DNA of 6,643 bases from FEN-1322 sp041663425 (GTDB lineage Bacteria; Omnitrophota; Gorgyraeia; 2-01-FULL-45-10). The stretch's first letter is position 1, and each line of letters begins with the position of its first letter. Position numbers and translations under genes: made by a program. Positions 1 to 6,596 of this stretch are shown here, one piece after another. The notes under the pieces were generated by a model. It worked only from the letters and a program-made list of their open reading frames with translations. It ran no database searches and was not told the origin of the DNA. The stretch covers positions 1 to 6,643 of the forward strand of contig JBAYMS010000064.1 in NCBI GenBank assembly GCA_041663425.1. The letters run 5' to 3'.

Positions 1-1
1 G

Positions 2-1177
2 AAAGGGCTTAAGGCTATACTGGGAGAGGTTGAAGCAGGTGTGTTTAAGCCGGACTGTTCATGCGAGGACATACACACTGATATACAGAATAAGCTTCAG
101 CAGGAAATCGGCGATCTGGTGATGAAGCTTCACACTGCCCGTTCGCGAAACGACCAGGTAGCGTTTGCTACAAAGATGTACTGCAAGGCAGAGCTTATGA
201 AAATGCAGGAGGCGATCGCCGAGCTTGATATCGCGCTGTGTGAGACCGCAACAAAGAACAGCGACGTTATTATCCCAGGTTTTACACATATGCAGCATGC
301 CCAGCCGGTTTATCTGATGGATCATTTGATGGCATATGGCGAGATGCTCAAACGTGATTATGACCGTGTGTGGGTTGCGGCTAAGAATATAGAGCTGACG
401 ATGGGCGCAGGCGCTCTCGCCGGGACACCTGTAGATTCGACAAAATATAAAATCGATATATCCGGATATATTAAAGGAAAAAAATGCCCCGGAGAGTCCT
501 ATAAGCTATGCCCGACGGTAAATTCTCTGGATTCTGTCAGTGACAGGGATTTTGTTGTGGAGGCTTTAAGTGCTGCCGCTATGATAGGCATGCATCTTTC
601 CAGACTGTCGGAGGATCTTATTCTATGGTCGTCCAAAGAGTTCGGTTTTGTTGATCTGGACGATGCTTTCTGCACCGGCAGTTCTCTTATGCCGCAGAAG
701 AAAAATCCGGATGTGCTTGAGCTTATACGCGGATATACCGGACGCCTATACGGGAACCTTGTAAGTGTGCTTACAATGATGAAGGGCCTGCCGCTCACTT
801 ATAATCGCGATATGCAGCTTGATAAGGAACCGCTCTTTAACTCTATTGAGATAGTGGCAGGTGAACTTGCGGTGTTGAGCGGTCTTGTAAAAGGGCTTAG
901 ATTTAATAAAGCTACGATAGAGGAACATCTGGAAGACGAATCCCTGTATGCTACTGACCTGGTATATTATCTTGTAGGCAAAGGTATGCCTTTTAAGAAC
1001 GCGCATACCGTTGTCGGGAAGCTTATCAGATACTCCCTGGATAATTCCATTGAAGTGAAGAGTATGACGGATCGTGAGCTTGAAAAATTTTCCAGTAAAT
1101 TTAAAAAATCGGATATAGTTAAATTACTGAACCCTAAGGTTTCAGTTGAATCAAAAAAGTCTATAAAGAGAGGATAG
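2..1177 (+). CDS. argH: Argininosuccinate lyase, 5'-truncated by window edge
   Basis: ArgH catalyses the last step of arginine synthesis, splitting argininosuccinate into arginine and fumarate in the cytoplasm. The frame is open to the left edge, so the true start lies outside. An in-frame GTG at 41 is not the start, because homologous sequence continues upstream of it. 391 residues remain; aligning the EDIH motif by memory with E. coli ArgH (457 residues) suggests about 60 are missing. Fumarase/aspartase superfamily blocks are clear: HTARSRNDQ (131-157), the TH-Q motif with the catalytic-pair histidine (284-295), NSLDSVSDRDF (521-553), and the flexible catalytic-serine loop GSSLMPQKKNPD (677-712). 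Two oddities are about 11 extra residues between GALAGT and NSLD, and an early end after SVESKKSIKRG that omits the usual short tail. The catalytic motifs are intact, so it is probably functional. Its stop lies 12 bases before lysA. Confidence 0.96.
   Translation, partial: KGLKAILGEVEAGVFKPDCSCEDIHTDIQNKLQQEIGDLVMKLHTARSRNDQVAFATKMYCKAELMKMQEAIAELDIALCETATKNSDVIIPGFTHMQHAQPVYLMDHLMAYGEMLKRDYDRVWVAAKNIELTMGAGALAGTPVDSTKYKIDISGYIKGKKCPGESYKLCPTVNSLDSVSDRDFVVEALSAAAMIGMHLSRLSEDLILWSSKEFGFVDLDDAFCTGSSLMPQKKNPDVLELIRGYTGRLYGNLVSVLTMMKGLPLTYNRDMQLDKEPLFNSIEIVAGELAVLSGLVKGLRFNKATIEEHLEDESLYATDLVYYLVGKGMPFKNAHTVVGKLIRYSLDNSIEVKSMTDRELEKFSSKFKKSDIVKLLNPKVSVESKKSIKRG
1167..1174 (+). promoter_or_regulatory. 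Candidate lysA ribosome binding site, long spacing
   Basis: AGAGAGGA is the only purine-rich Shine-Dalgarno-like stretch ahead of lysA. It lies in the last codons of argH and ends 15 bases before the lysA ATG, further than the usual 5 to 9. The argH stop falls between them, so lysA translation may partly depend on ribosomes finishing argH. The coupling is inference. Confidence 0.4.
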
Positions 1178-1189
1178 CGGTCGCGAATT

Positions 1190-2446
1190 ATGCATAAATT
1201 TACGTTTAAAAATAATGAGCTCTATTGTGAAAACATAAAAGTTTCGGATATAGCAGCCGAAGTTCCGACCCCATTTTATCTTTATAGCTATGGAACTTTA
1301 ATAGATCATTACAAGAAGATCCGTGCCGCGTTTTCAGCGATAAAGCCACTAATATGTTTCTCTGTAAAATCCAATTCTAACATAGCGGTGCTGCGCGCGC
1401 TCGTAAAGAACGGCGCCGGATTGGATATAGTCTCAGGCGGTGAGCTTTACAGGGCGAAGCTGGCAGGGGTTAATCCCAAGAAAGTGGTTTATGCTGGCGT
1501 GGGTAAGAAGCGGGATGAGATAGAAGAGGCTATAAAATTCGGCATATTGTTCTTTGATGTAGAGTCTGAGGAGGAGCTGGGCGAGATCGAGAAGGCGGCG
1601 GCAAAGCTGAAAAAGAAAGTAAATATCGCCATAAGGATAAATCCTGACGTTATACCGAAAACGCATAAGTATATAGCCACAGGAAAAGGTGAGAGCAAAT
1701 TCGGGCTTGATTTTGAAACGGTCCATAAGATATTTAATTCGAGATGGAAATATCCGCATCTTAATATATGCGGAGTCCAGATACATATAGGTTCGCAGAT
1801 CTTAAATGCAGAGCCTTTTACCGAAGCGATAAAGAAGGTCCTAGAATTCTTAAAAGAATACAAGATCGATGTCGAATATTTTAATATTGGCGGCGGGCTT
1901 GGCATAGTATATTCGATCGAAAATCCGCAAACGGCCAAGAGTTTTGCCAAGTCGATCATGCCGCTCCTTAAGAAGTCGAAGCTTAAGATAATACTGGAGC
2001 CAGGCAGATTTATTTCAGGGAATAGCGGGGTGCTGGTCACGAAGGTTCTTTACACGAAGAGGACGCCGCGCAAGACGTTTATCATAGTCGATAGCGGAAT
2101 GAGCGACCTGATTAGGCCCAGTCTTTATGAGGCATACCACAAGATAGTGCCTGTGCGCGTTGCCCAAGATACGTCAGAGACTGCGGAAAAGGTGGACGTG
2201 GTAGGACCGATCTGCGAGTCTGGGGATTTCCTCGGCAAGGACAGATATCTGCCGCACATGCCGTCGGGCAGCCTTGTAGCTGTAATGGCGGCAGGGGCTT
2301 ATGGTTTTGCGATGGCGAGTAACTATAATTCACGGCCGCGTGGCGCAGAGGTTATGGTAGTCGGCAATAAATTTTACGTTATCCGCAAGCCGGAGATGCA
2401 TAAAGATCTGGTGCGCGGTGAGATGATACCGAAGGTGTTAAGGTAA
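1190..2446 (+). CDS. lysA: Diaminopimelate decarboxylase
   Basis: LysA is a PLP enzyme of the alanine racemase-fold (group IV) decarboxylases. It removes CO2 from meso-diaminopimelate to give L-lysine, the final pathway step. The 418 residues match the usual length of about 415-420. The N-terminal barrel holds the PLP lysine in FSVKSNSN (K60, codon 1367-1369), HIGSQ (199-203), the phosphate-binding GGG (234-236) and EPGR (270-273). The C-terminal beta domain has CESGDFLGKDR (342-352), whose cysteine completes the partner subunit's active site, and YGFAMASNYNSRPR (371-384), including the substrate-contacting tyrosine. The CESGDFLGKDR block favours DAP decarboxylase over ornithine, arginine or carboxynorspermidine decarboxylases. 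The ATG at 1190 gives the expected N-terminus, and no in-frame ATG, GTG or TTG lies between it and the in-frame TAG at 1175. It is followed 24 bases later by dapF. Confidence 0.97.
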   Translation: MHKFTFKNNELYCENIKVSDIAAEVPTPFYLYSYGTLIDHYKKIRAAFSAIKPLICFSVKSNSNIAVLRALVKNGAGLDIVSGGELYRAKLAGVNPKKVVYAGVGKKRDEIEEAIKFGILFFDVESEEELGEIEKAAAKLKKKVNIAIRINPDVIPKTHKYIATGKGESKFGLDFETVHKIFNSRWKYPHLNICGVQIHIGSQILNAEPFTEAIKKVLEFLKEYKIDVEYFNIGGGLGIVYSIENPQTAKSFAKSIMPLLKKSKLKIILEPGRFISGNSGVLVTKVLYTKRTPRKTFIIVDSGMSDLIRPSLYEAYHKIVPVRVAQDTSETAEKVDVVGPICESGDFLGKDRYLPHMPSGSLVAVMAAGAYGFAMASNYNSRPRGAEVMVVGNKFYVIRKPEMHKDLVRGEMIPKVLR

Positions 2447-2457
2447 ATATTAAACAT

Positions 2458-2463
2458 AAGGTG
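2458..2463 (+). promoter_or_regulatory. dapF ribosome binding site
   Basis: AAGGTG ends seven bases before the ATG at 2471, a standard Shine-Dalgarno position. It supports that start and independent initiation of dapF within the 24-base gap after lysA. Confidence 0.65.
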
Positions 2464-2470
2464 TGATGTA

Positions 2471-3286
2471 ATGAAAACAATAAAATTTACGAAAGCCGTT
2501 GCTACCGGCAACGATTTTATAATAGTAGATAACAGGAAACGCGTTATTGCGGAAAAAGACATTTCTTCTTTTGCGAAAATATTATGTGACCGCAAGAGAG
2601 GGGTGGGTGCGGATGGCGTCCTGCTGGTCGAACCTTCTAAGAAAGCCGATTTCAGGATGCGTATAATTAATTCAGATGGCAGTGAAGCTGAGATGTGCGG
2701 CAACGGATCTAGGTGTATAGCGCTTTACGCAGCAGTTAAAAAGATAGCAAAGAGCAATATGACCATTGAGACTCTTGCTGGGAAGCTCGACGCAAATGTT
2801 AAAAGCAATATGGTAAAGGTGAAACTAACCGATCCTAAGGACATAAAATGGAATTTCTGTCTCATGATAAATAAATGCCCTTATAAGGTAAGCTTCGCTA
2901 ACACAGGCGTTCCGCATGCCATTCATTTTACGGATGAACTTGATACTATAGATGTCAAAAATCTGGGCTCGCACATGCGTAATCACGGTGAATTTGCGCC
3001 CGAAGGAACGAACGCCGATTTCGTAAAGATCGTAAATAAAAATACAATAAAGATCAGGACTTATGAACGCGGTGTTGAGGATGAGACATTGGCCTGCGGG
3101 ACCGGAGCCGTTGCCAGCGCCATAATATCTGCAGAGACGGAGAATATGAAGTCTCCGGTTACTGTCGAAACGCATGGTGGTGAAAAAGTTAAGGTATATT
3201 TCGAAATGATCGACGGGAACTTCCGTAATGTTTATCTCGAAGGAAAAGCACGGTTAGTTTACGAAGGAGAGACAAATGATATTTAA
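2471..3286 (+). CDS. dapF: Diaminopimelate epimerase
   Basis: DapF is a cofactor-independent two-base epimerase that converts LL- to meso-diaminopimelate, the form used by LysA and by peptidoglycan synthesis. At 271 residues it matches the family norm of about 275. The two catalytic cysteines are both present, in MCGNGSRC (C76) and LACGTGA (C209), one in each pseudo-symmetric half. Other family signatures are GNDF near the N-terminus (13-16), GVGADGVLLVE (44-54), NSDGSEAEMCGNG (67-79), GVPHA (146-150), GTNADFV (179-185) and ERGVEDET (199-206). The first loop reads VATGNDF where many family members have HG-GNDF, a variant I regard as natural. The last 11 bases overlap the start of dapA, and the dapA Shine-Dalgarno site lies within dapF codons. 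Confidence 0.97.
   Translation: MKTIKFTKAVATGNDFIIVDNRKRVIAEKDISSFAKILCDRKRGVGADGVLLVEPSKKADFRMRIINSDGSEAEMCGNGSRCIALYAAVKKIAKSNMTIETLAGKLDANVKSNMVKVKLTDPKDIKWNFCLMINKCPYKVSFANTGVPHAIHFTDELDTIDVKNLGSHMRNHGEFAPEGTNADFVKIVNKNTIKIRTYERGVEDETLACGTGAVASAIISAETENMKSPVTVETHGGEKVKVYFEMIDGNFRNVYLEGKARLVYEGETNDI
3264..3269 (+). promoter_or_regulatory. dapA ribosome binding site inside dapF
   Basis: AAGGAG lies six bases before the dapA ATG at 3276, at near-ideal spacing, and overlaps dapF coding sequence. Together with the 11-base gene overlap it fixes the dapA start and suggests translational coupling of the two genes. Confidence 0.75.
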
Positions 3287-4151
3287 AGGATCGATGGTTG
3301 CATTGGCTACACCTTTCAAGAACGGCAAGATCGACGAGAATACCCTGAAGGATCTGGTCGAGTTTCAGATAAAGAACGGGACGTCGGCTCTTGTTCCTTG
3401 CGGGACTACCGGAGAATCGGCAACTCTTAATTATGAAGAGCACGATAGGGTGATAGAGCTTACCATAGAATTTGCAAAAGGACGCGTCCCGGTAATAGCC
3501 GGCACAGGATCCAATTCGACGGAAGAGGCGATAGCTCTTACTAAGCATGCCAAGAAGGCTGGTGCGGCTGCGTCGCTTCAGGTAAATCCTTACTATAATC
3601 GTCCGACTCAAAAGGGGCTGTATCTTCATTTTAAGGCAATAGCGGAAGCGGTTGATATGCCGGTCATTCTTTATAATATAGCTTCACGTACCGGGGTTAA
3701 TGTAGAGCCTGACACATTCGCTAAGCTTGCAGAGGTTAAAAATATAATCGGGGTGAAAGAAGCAAGCGGGTCGTTGGAACAGATGGCGCGCATAGTGAAG
3801 GTTTGCCCGAAAGACTTTTTGTTGATATCGGGCGACGATACGCTTACTCTGCCTGTTATGTCCATAGGAGGTGTTGGGGTAATATCGGTAGTTGCAAATA
3901 TCATTCCGCGCGATGTTGCGGATATGTGCGCTGCGTTTGATGCCGGCAACCTCAAGAAAGCCCGCGAACTTTACTATAAGATGCTTCCGCTTGTTAAAGC
4001 GATGTTCGTTGAGACGAATCCCATACCGGTTAAGACAGCGATGGGTTTGATGAAATTGTGCGCTCCTGATATGAGGCTGCCTCTGTGCGATATGCTTCCG
4101 GAGAATAAAGAGAAACTTGTAAAGGCTTTGAAGGATTACGAACTTATATAA
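3276..4151 (+). CDS. dapA: 4-hydroxy-tetrahydrodipicolinate synthase
   Basis: DapA is a class I aldolase-type TIM-barrel enzyme. It condenses pyruvate with aspartate semialdehyde, the committed step of the lysine/DAP branch. The 291 residues match E. coli DapA (292) almost position for position. Visible active-site residues are T44 and T45 in GTTGES (43-48), Y107 in NPYYNRP, Y133 in ILYN, R138 in SRTG, and the Schiff-base lysine K161 in GVKEASG (codon 3756-3758). By comparison with E. coli numbering recalled from memory, the lysine-inhibition pocket is mostly kept: S48, A49, H56, N80, E84 and Y106 match, while H53 is Y53. Feedback inhibition by lysine is therefore plausible. The catalytic arginine and lysine favour DapA over related N-acetylneuraminate lyase or KDG aldolase, as does its place beside dapB and dapF. 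Confidence 0.97.
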   Translation: MIFKGSMVALATPFKNGKIDENTLKDLVEFQIKNGTSALVPCGTTGESATLNYEEHDRVIELTIEFAKGRVPVIAGTGSNSTEEAIALTKHAKKAGAAASLQVNPYYNRPTQKGLYLHFKAIAEAVDMPVILYNIASRTGVNVEPDTFAKLAEVKNIIGVKEASGSLEQMARIVKVCPKDFLLISGDDTLTLPVMSIGGVGVISVVANIIPRDVADMCAAFDAGNLKKARELYYKMLPLVKAMFVETNPIPVKTAMGLMKLCAPDMRLPLCDMLPENKEKLVKALKDYELI

Positions 4152-4158
4152 AAAAATT

Positions 4159-4167
4159 AAGGAAGGA
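4159..4167 (+). promoter_or_regulatory. dapB ribosome binding site
   Basis: AAGGAAGGA lies four bases before the dapB ATG at 4172, in the 20-base A-rich gap after dapA. It is one of the strongest Shine-Dalgarno stretches in the window and supports this start. Confidence 0.7.
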
Positions 4168-4171
4168 TAAA

Positions 4172-4849
4172 ATGATTAAAATATGCGTTAGCGGTTCCAG
4201 CGGGAAGATGGGCTCGAGGATAGTGGAGCTCGCCAAAGAGGATACAGACTTAAGAGTGTGCGGAGCTTTCGATGCTATAGAGGAAAATCCCGAGCAATTT
4301 ATCGAATCTACAGAATGCCTTATAGAATTCACCACTCCTCAGGCTACGATGGAGCATCTTGCGCTTTGTGAAAAACATAAAAAGGCTATGGTCATCGGAA
4401 CTACCGGTTTGTCCGACGCAGAGAAGGACAAAGTCGAAGCGGCTGCAAAAAATATACCGGTAGTATTTTCACCGAACATGTCTATAGGTGTAAATTTATT
4501 ATTTAAGCTGGTCAGGGATGCGGCTAAAGTTCTGGGGCAGGATTATAATATAGAGATAGTTGAAGCCCATCATATACACAAGAAGGATGCGCCCAGCGGA
4601 ACAGCTAAAGAGATAGCGCGCGTAATCAAAGAATCGAGAGGAGATGCGGATGTGCCGATCGAGTCTGTCCGGGAAGGTGAGACCGTAGGAGAGCATACTG
4701 TTACTTTTGAGTCAAATGTAGATATGATCGAGATCACGCACAGCGCTAAGACCAGGGATATATTTGTTAAGGGTGCTCTCCAGGCAGCTAAGTTTGTAGC
4801 TGGTAAGAAGAACGGACTTTATAGCATGAAGGAAGTCCTGGGGCTGTAG
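4172..4849 (+). CDS. dapB: 4-hydroxy-tetrahydrodipicolinate reductase, short form
   Basis: DapB reduces the DapA product to tetrahydrodipicolinate using NAD(P)H. The N-terminal Rossmann motif is GSSGKMG (8-14). The family signature EAHHIHKKDAPSGTA (131-145) contains the catalytic histidine (H133, matching E. coli H159), the lysine (K137, matching K163) and the substrate-binding SGT. FTTP (53-56), GTTG (76-79) and SPNMSIGVN (100-108) are also typical. At 225 residues it is well short of E. coli DapB (273). The loss is mainly after the second strand, where GAFD (31-34) runs almost directly to the FTTP strand, as in compact DapB proteins such as that of Thermotoga. All key residues remain, so this is a short natural form rather than a broken gene. 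D34 is followed by alanine rather than arginine, which may loosen NADPH preference (inference). The next start codon is five bases after the stop. Confidence 0.95.
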   Translation: MIKICVSGSSGKMGSRIVELAKEDTDLRVCGAFDAIEENPEQFIESTECLIEFTTPQATMEHLALCEKHKKAMVIGTTGLSDAEKDKVEAAAKNIPVVFSPNMSIGVNLLFKLVRDAAKVLGQDYNIEIVEAHHIHKKDAPSGTAKEIARVIKESRGDADVPIESVREGETVGEHTVTFESNVDMIEITHSAKTRDIFVKGALQAAKFVAGKKNGLYSMKEVLGL

Positions 4850-4854
4850 TATTT

Positions 4855-5394
4855 ATGACGAAAAAGTTATTATGTATAGCAACGTTCTTTGTTATATTTT
4901 CGGCTTCATACATTTATGCCGGAGAGGGTGACGTTTCAAAATGGCGTGAGTGGATCACCTCCCAGCAGGATTACCTGGATAGGGTGGAGTCGCTCATGAA
5001 TATGAGCAAGAAGCTGGCCAACGTGCAGAATTCCCAACTGCAGGAGGCTATAAAAAAGAGTGATAACGAGCTCGGGGAAAAGATCCTGGTGGATACGACG
5101 AAGAAGCTGTCCTCTATAGTTGATCTTCTCAAGGCGCTTGAATCTCCTGTGGAATTCAAAGAATATCACGAAAACGTAGTAAAGGCATATATGTACAGGC
5201 TTAAGGCTAATGAAGCCACCTTAAAGAAAGATGTCCTTAGTATAAGGAACAATACTCATGCGGCGATGGCCTCAGAGATAGCGGCGCTTGAAAGTATCAG
5301 GAGTTTGTATGTCGCTCATAATGCTCCGCCGCAGATAATTGATTCGATCGACAGGAATATAGAAGCGTATAATAAACGAATAGTTGCAAATTAA
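4855..5394 (+). CDS. Exported alpha-helical protein of unknown function
   Basis: I do not recognise this 179-residue protein. Residues 1-22 look like a Sec signal peptide: MTKK, then a hydrophobic core through about residue 18, then a likely cleavage after YIYA before GEGD. C7 sits too near the N-terminus for a normal lipobox, and the mature part has no cysteine. The mature chain is charged, rich in K, E, S, A and L, and proline-poor (only P98, P158 and P159). It looks helical throughout, with probable helices near 27-66, 68-95, 99-126, 133-153 and 159-176, suggesting a small helical bundle in the periplasm. A local pattern, SPVEFKEYHENVVKAY (97-112), may be a conserved core. Only five bases separate it from dapB and no strong Shine-Dalgarno site is visible, so it may be translated by coupling. 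ATG 4855 is the only ATG, GTG or TTG start back to the in-frame stop at 4822. No lysine-pathway role is evident. Confidence 0.85.
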   Translation: MTKKLLCIATFFVIFSASYIYAGEGDVSKWREWITSQQDYLDRVESLMNMSKKLANVQNSQLQEAIKKSDNELGEKILVDTTKKLSSIVDLLKALESPVEFKEYHENVVKAYMYRLKANEATLKKDVLSIRNNTHAAMASEIAALESIRSLYVAHNAPPQIIDSIDRNIEAYNKRIVAN

Positions 5395-5415
5395 GATGTT
5401 TTTTAAATTTTAGGC

Positions 5416-5421
5416 GAGGAG
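5416..5421 (+). promoter_or_regulatory. dapL ribosome binding site
   Basis: GAGGAG, within the longer purine run 5416-5426, ends four bases before the dapL ATG at 5426. It lies in the 31-base gap after the exported-protein gene, the largest gap in the window, and supports this start. Confidence 0.65.
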
Positions 5422-5425
5422 AGAA

Positions 5426-6595
5426 ATGATAAAGATTGAAAGATCGGATAGACTGAAAAAACTGCCGCCGTATTTATTTGTAGAGATAGATAAAGCCAAG
5501 AAAAAAGCTCGCGAAGAAGGAAGGGATATTATAGATCTGGGTATAGGTGATCCCGATATCCCGACACCGCGATTTATAATCGATGCGCTAAGTAAGGCCG
5601 CGCGCGATCCGAAAAATCATCGCTATCCCCTGGACCAGGGTTTACCGGAATTCAGGAATGAGTGCGCCAGATGGTTTAAGAATCGTTACGGTGTAAGTCT
5701 GGATCCCGACACAGAGATATACCCGCTTATAGGTTCCAAAGAAGGTATCGCGCACATACCGCTGGCTTTTGTAAATCCCGGCGACTATGTTCTGGTGCCA
5801 GATCCCTGTTACCCGCCTTATAAGTCGGGTACATGGTTTGCCGGCGGTGAGATAATGCCGATGCCTTTGAAGGCAGAAAACCATTTCCTGCCTGACCTGA
5901 AGGCGATAAATCACGCCCAGCTGCATAAGGTCCGTATGATGTTCGTGAATTATCCCAACAATCCCACTTCAGCCGTTTGTGATAAAAAGTTTTTTGAGAG
6001 CGTTGTCGAATTTGCTAAAAAACATAACATAATAGTGTGCCAGGATGCGGCTTATTCCGAGATGGGATACGACGGATACAAGTCTCCGAGCATATTTGAA
6101 GTGGATGGCGCCAAAGATGTGGCCATTGAGTTCCATTCTCTTTCGAAAACATTCAATATGACCGGATGGCGGTTAGGATTCGCGGCGGGCAATAAAGACA
6201 TAGTGGCCGGTCTTGCGAAGGTCAAATCCAATATAGATTCCGGGGCGTTCTTTGCTATTCAATGGGCCGGAGTTGCAGCTTTAAAAAATTACGATAAGCA
6301 TATGCGTTCGGTCCTTAAAATTTACGAAGAACGACGGAATGTGCTTGTCGATGGCTTGCAGTCCCTTGGCTGGAAAGTAGAAAAGCCGAAAGCTACGTTC
6401 TATGTATGGACACATGTGCCGTCCAGATACACCTCGGCCGCATTTGCGAAAGAGCTTCTTGAGAAATGCGATATAGTCGCAACCCCCGGTAATGGTTTTG
6501 GGGAAAACGGCGAAGGGTATATAAGATTTGCGCTTACGGTGGATAAAAAAAGAATTAAAGAAGCCCTGAAACGGATAAAGGATAAACTGGCCTAA
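5426..6595 (+). CDS. dapL: LL-diaminopimelate aminotransferase
   Basis: DapL is a fold-type I, class I/II PLP aminotransferase. It converts tetrahydrodipicolinate and glutamate directly to LL-diaminopimelate and 2-oxoglutarate, bypassing the succinylated or acetylated intermediates made by DapD, DapC and DapE. Visible motifs are DLGIGDPDIPTP (37-48), GSKEGIAH (103-110, typical of this family), NYPNNPTSA (175-183, with the PLP-contacting asparagine), the D207-x-x-Y210 pair, the PLP lysine K241 in SLSKTFNMTGWRLG (codon 6146-6148) and the carboxylate-binding arginine R367 in GYIRFAL. The length of 389 fits the shorter DapL2-like clade better than the roughly 400-410 residue plant/chlamydial type. 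Close relatives act on other amino acids, such as aspartate and alanine, so specificity rests partly on GSKEGIAH and the position beside dapA, dapB and dapF. No DapD, DapC or DapE gene appears nearby, in keeping with the short route. Confidence 0.93.
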   Translation: MIKIERSDRLKKLPPYLFVEIDKAKKKAREEGRDIIDLGIGDPDIPTPRFIIDALSKAARDPKNHRYPLDQGLPEFRNECARWFKNRYGVSLDPDTEIYPLIGSKEGIAHIPLAFVNPGDYVLVPDPCYPPYKSGTWFAGGEIMPMPLKAENHFLPDLKAINHAQLHKVRMMFVNYPNNPTSAVCDKKFFESVVEFAKKHNIIVCQDAAYSEMGYDGYKSPSIFEVDGAKDVAIEFHSLSKTFNMTGWRLGFAAGNKDIVAGLAKVKSNIDSGAFFAIQWAGVAALKNYDKHMRSVLKIYEERRNVLVDGLQSLGWKVEKPKATFYVWTHVPSRYTSAAFAKELLEKCDIVATPGNGFGENGEGYIRFALTVDKKRIKEALKRIKDKLA

Positions 6596-6596
6596 G

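Noticed and set aside
41..43. GTG as the argH start codon
   Set aside because: The frame is open upstream to base 2, and the family has about 80 residues before the EDIH motif. A start here would remove the N-terminal domain.
1489..2040. 183-codon minus-strand open frame opposite lysA
   Set aside because: It lies entirely within a strongly conserved lysA, its translation is low-complexity (serine, phenylalanine and proline rich) with no recognisable domain, and it has the look of an antisense shadow.
3189..3629. 146-codon minus-strand open frame across the dapF-dapA junction
   Set aside because: It is antisense to two well-supported genes, is rich in arginine and serine with no motif, and fits no operon logic.
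5368..5373. Perfect TATAAT -10 box 52 bases before the dapL start
   Set aside because: No -35 element sits at normal spacing: TTGATT is 23 bases upstream and TCGACA 14. The hexamer is inside coding sequence of an AT-tolerant genome, so chance is likely.
5395..5425. T-rich stretch after the exported-protein gene as a terminator
   Set aside because: The T run has no GC-rich inverted repeat before it, and dapL follows at once with its own ribosome site.
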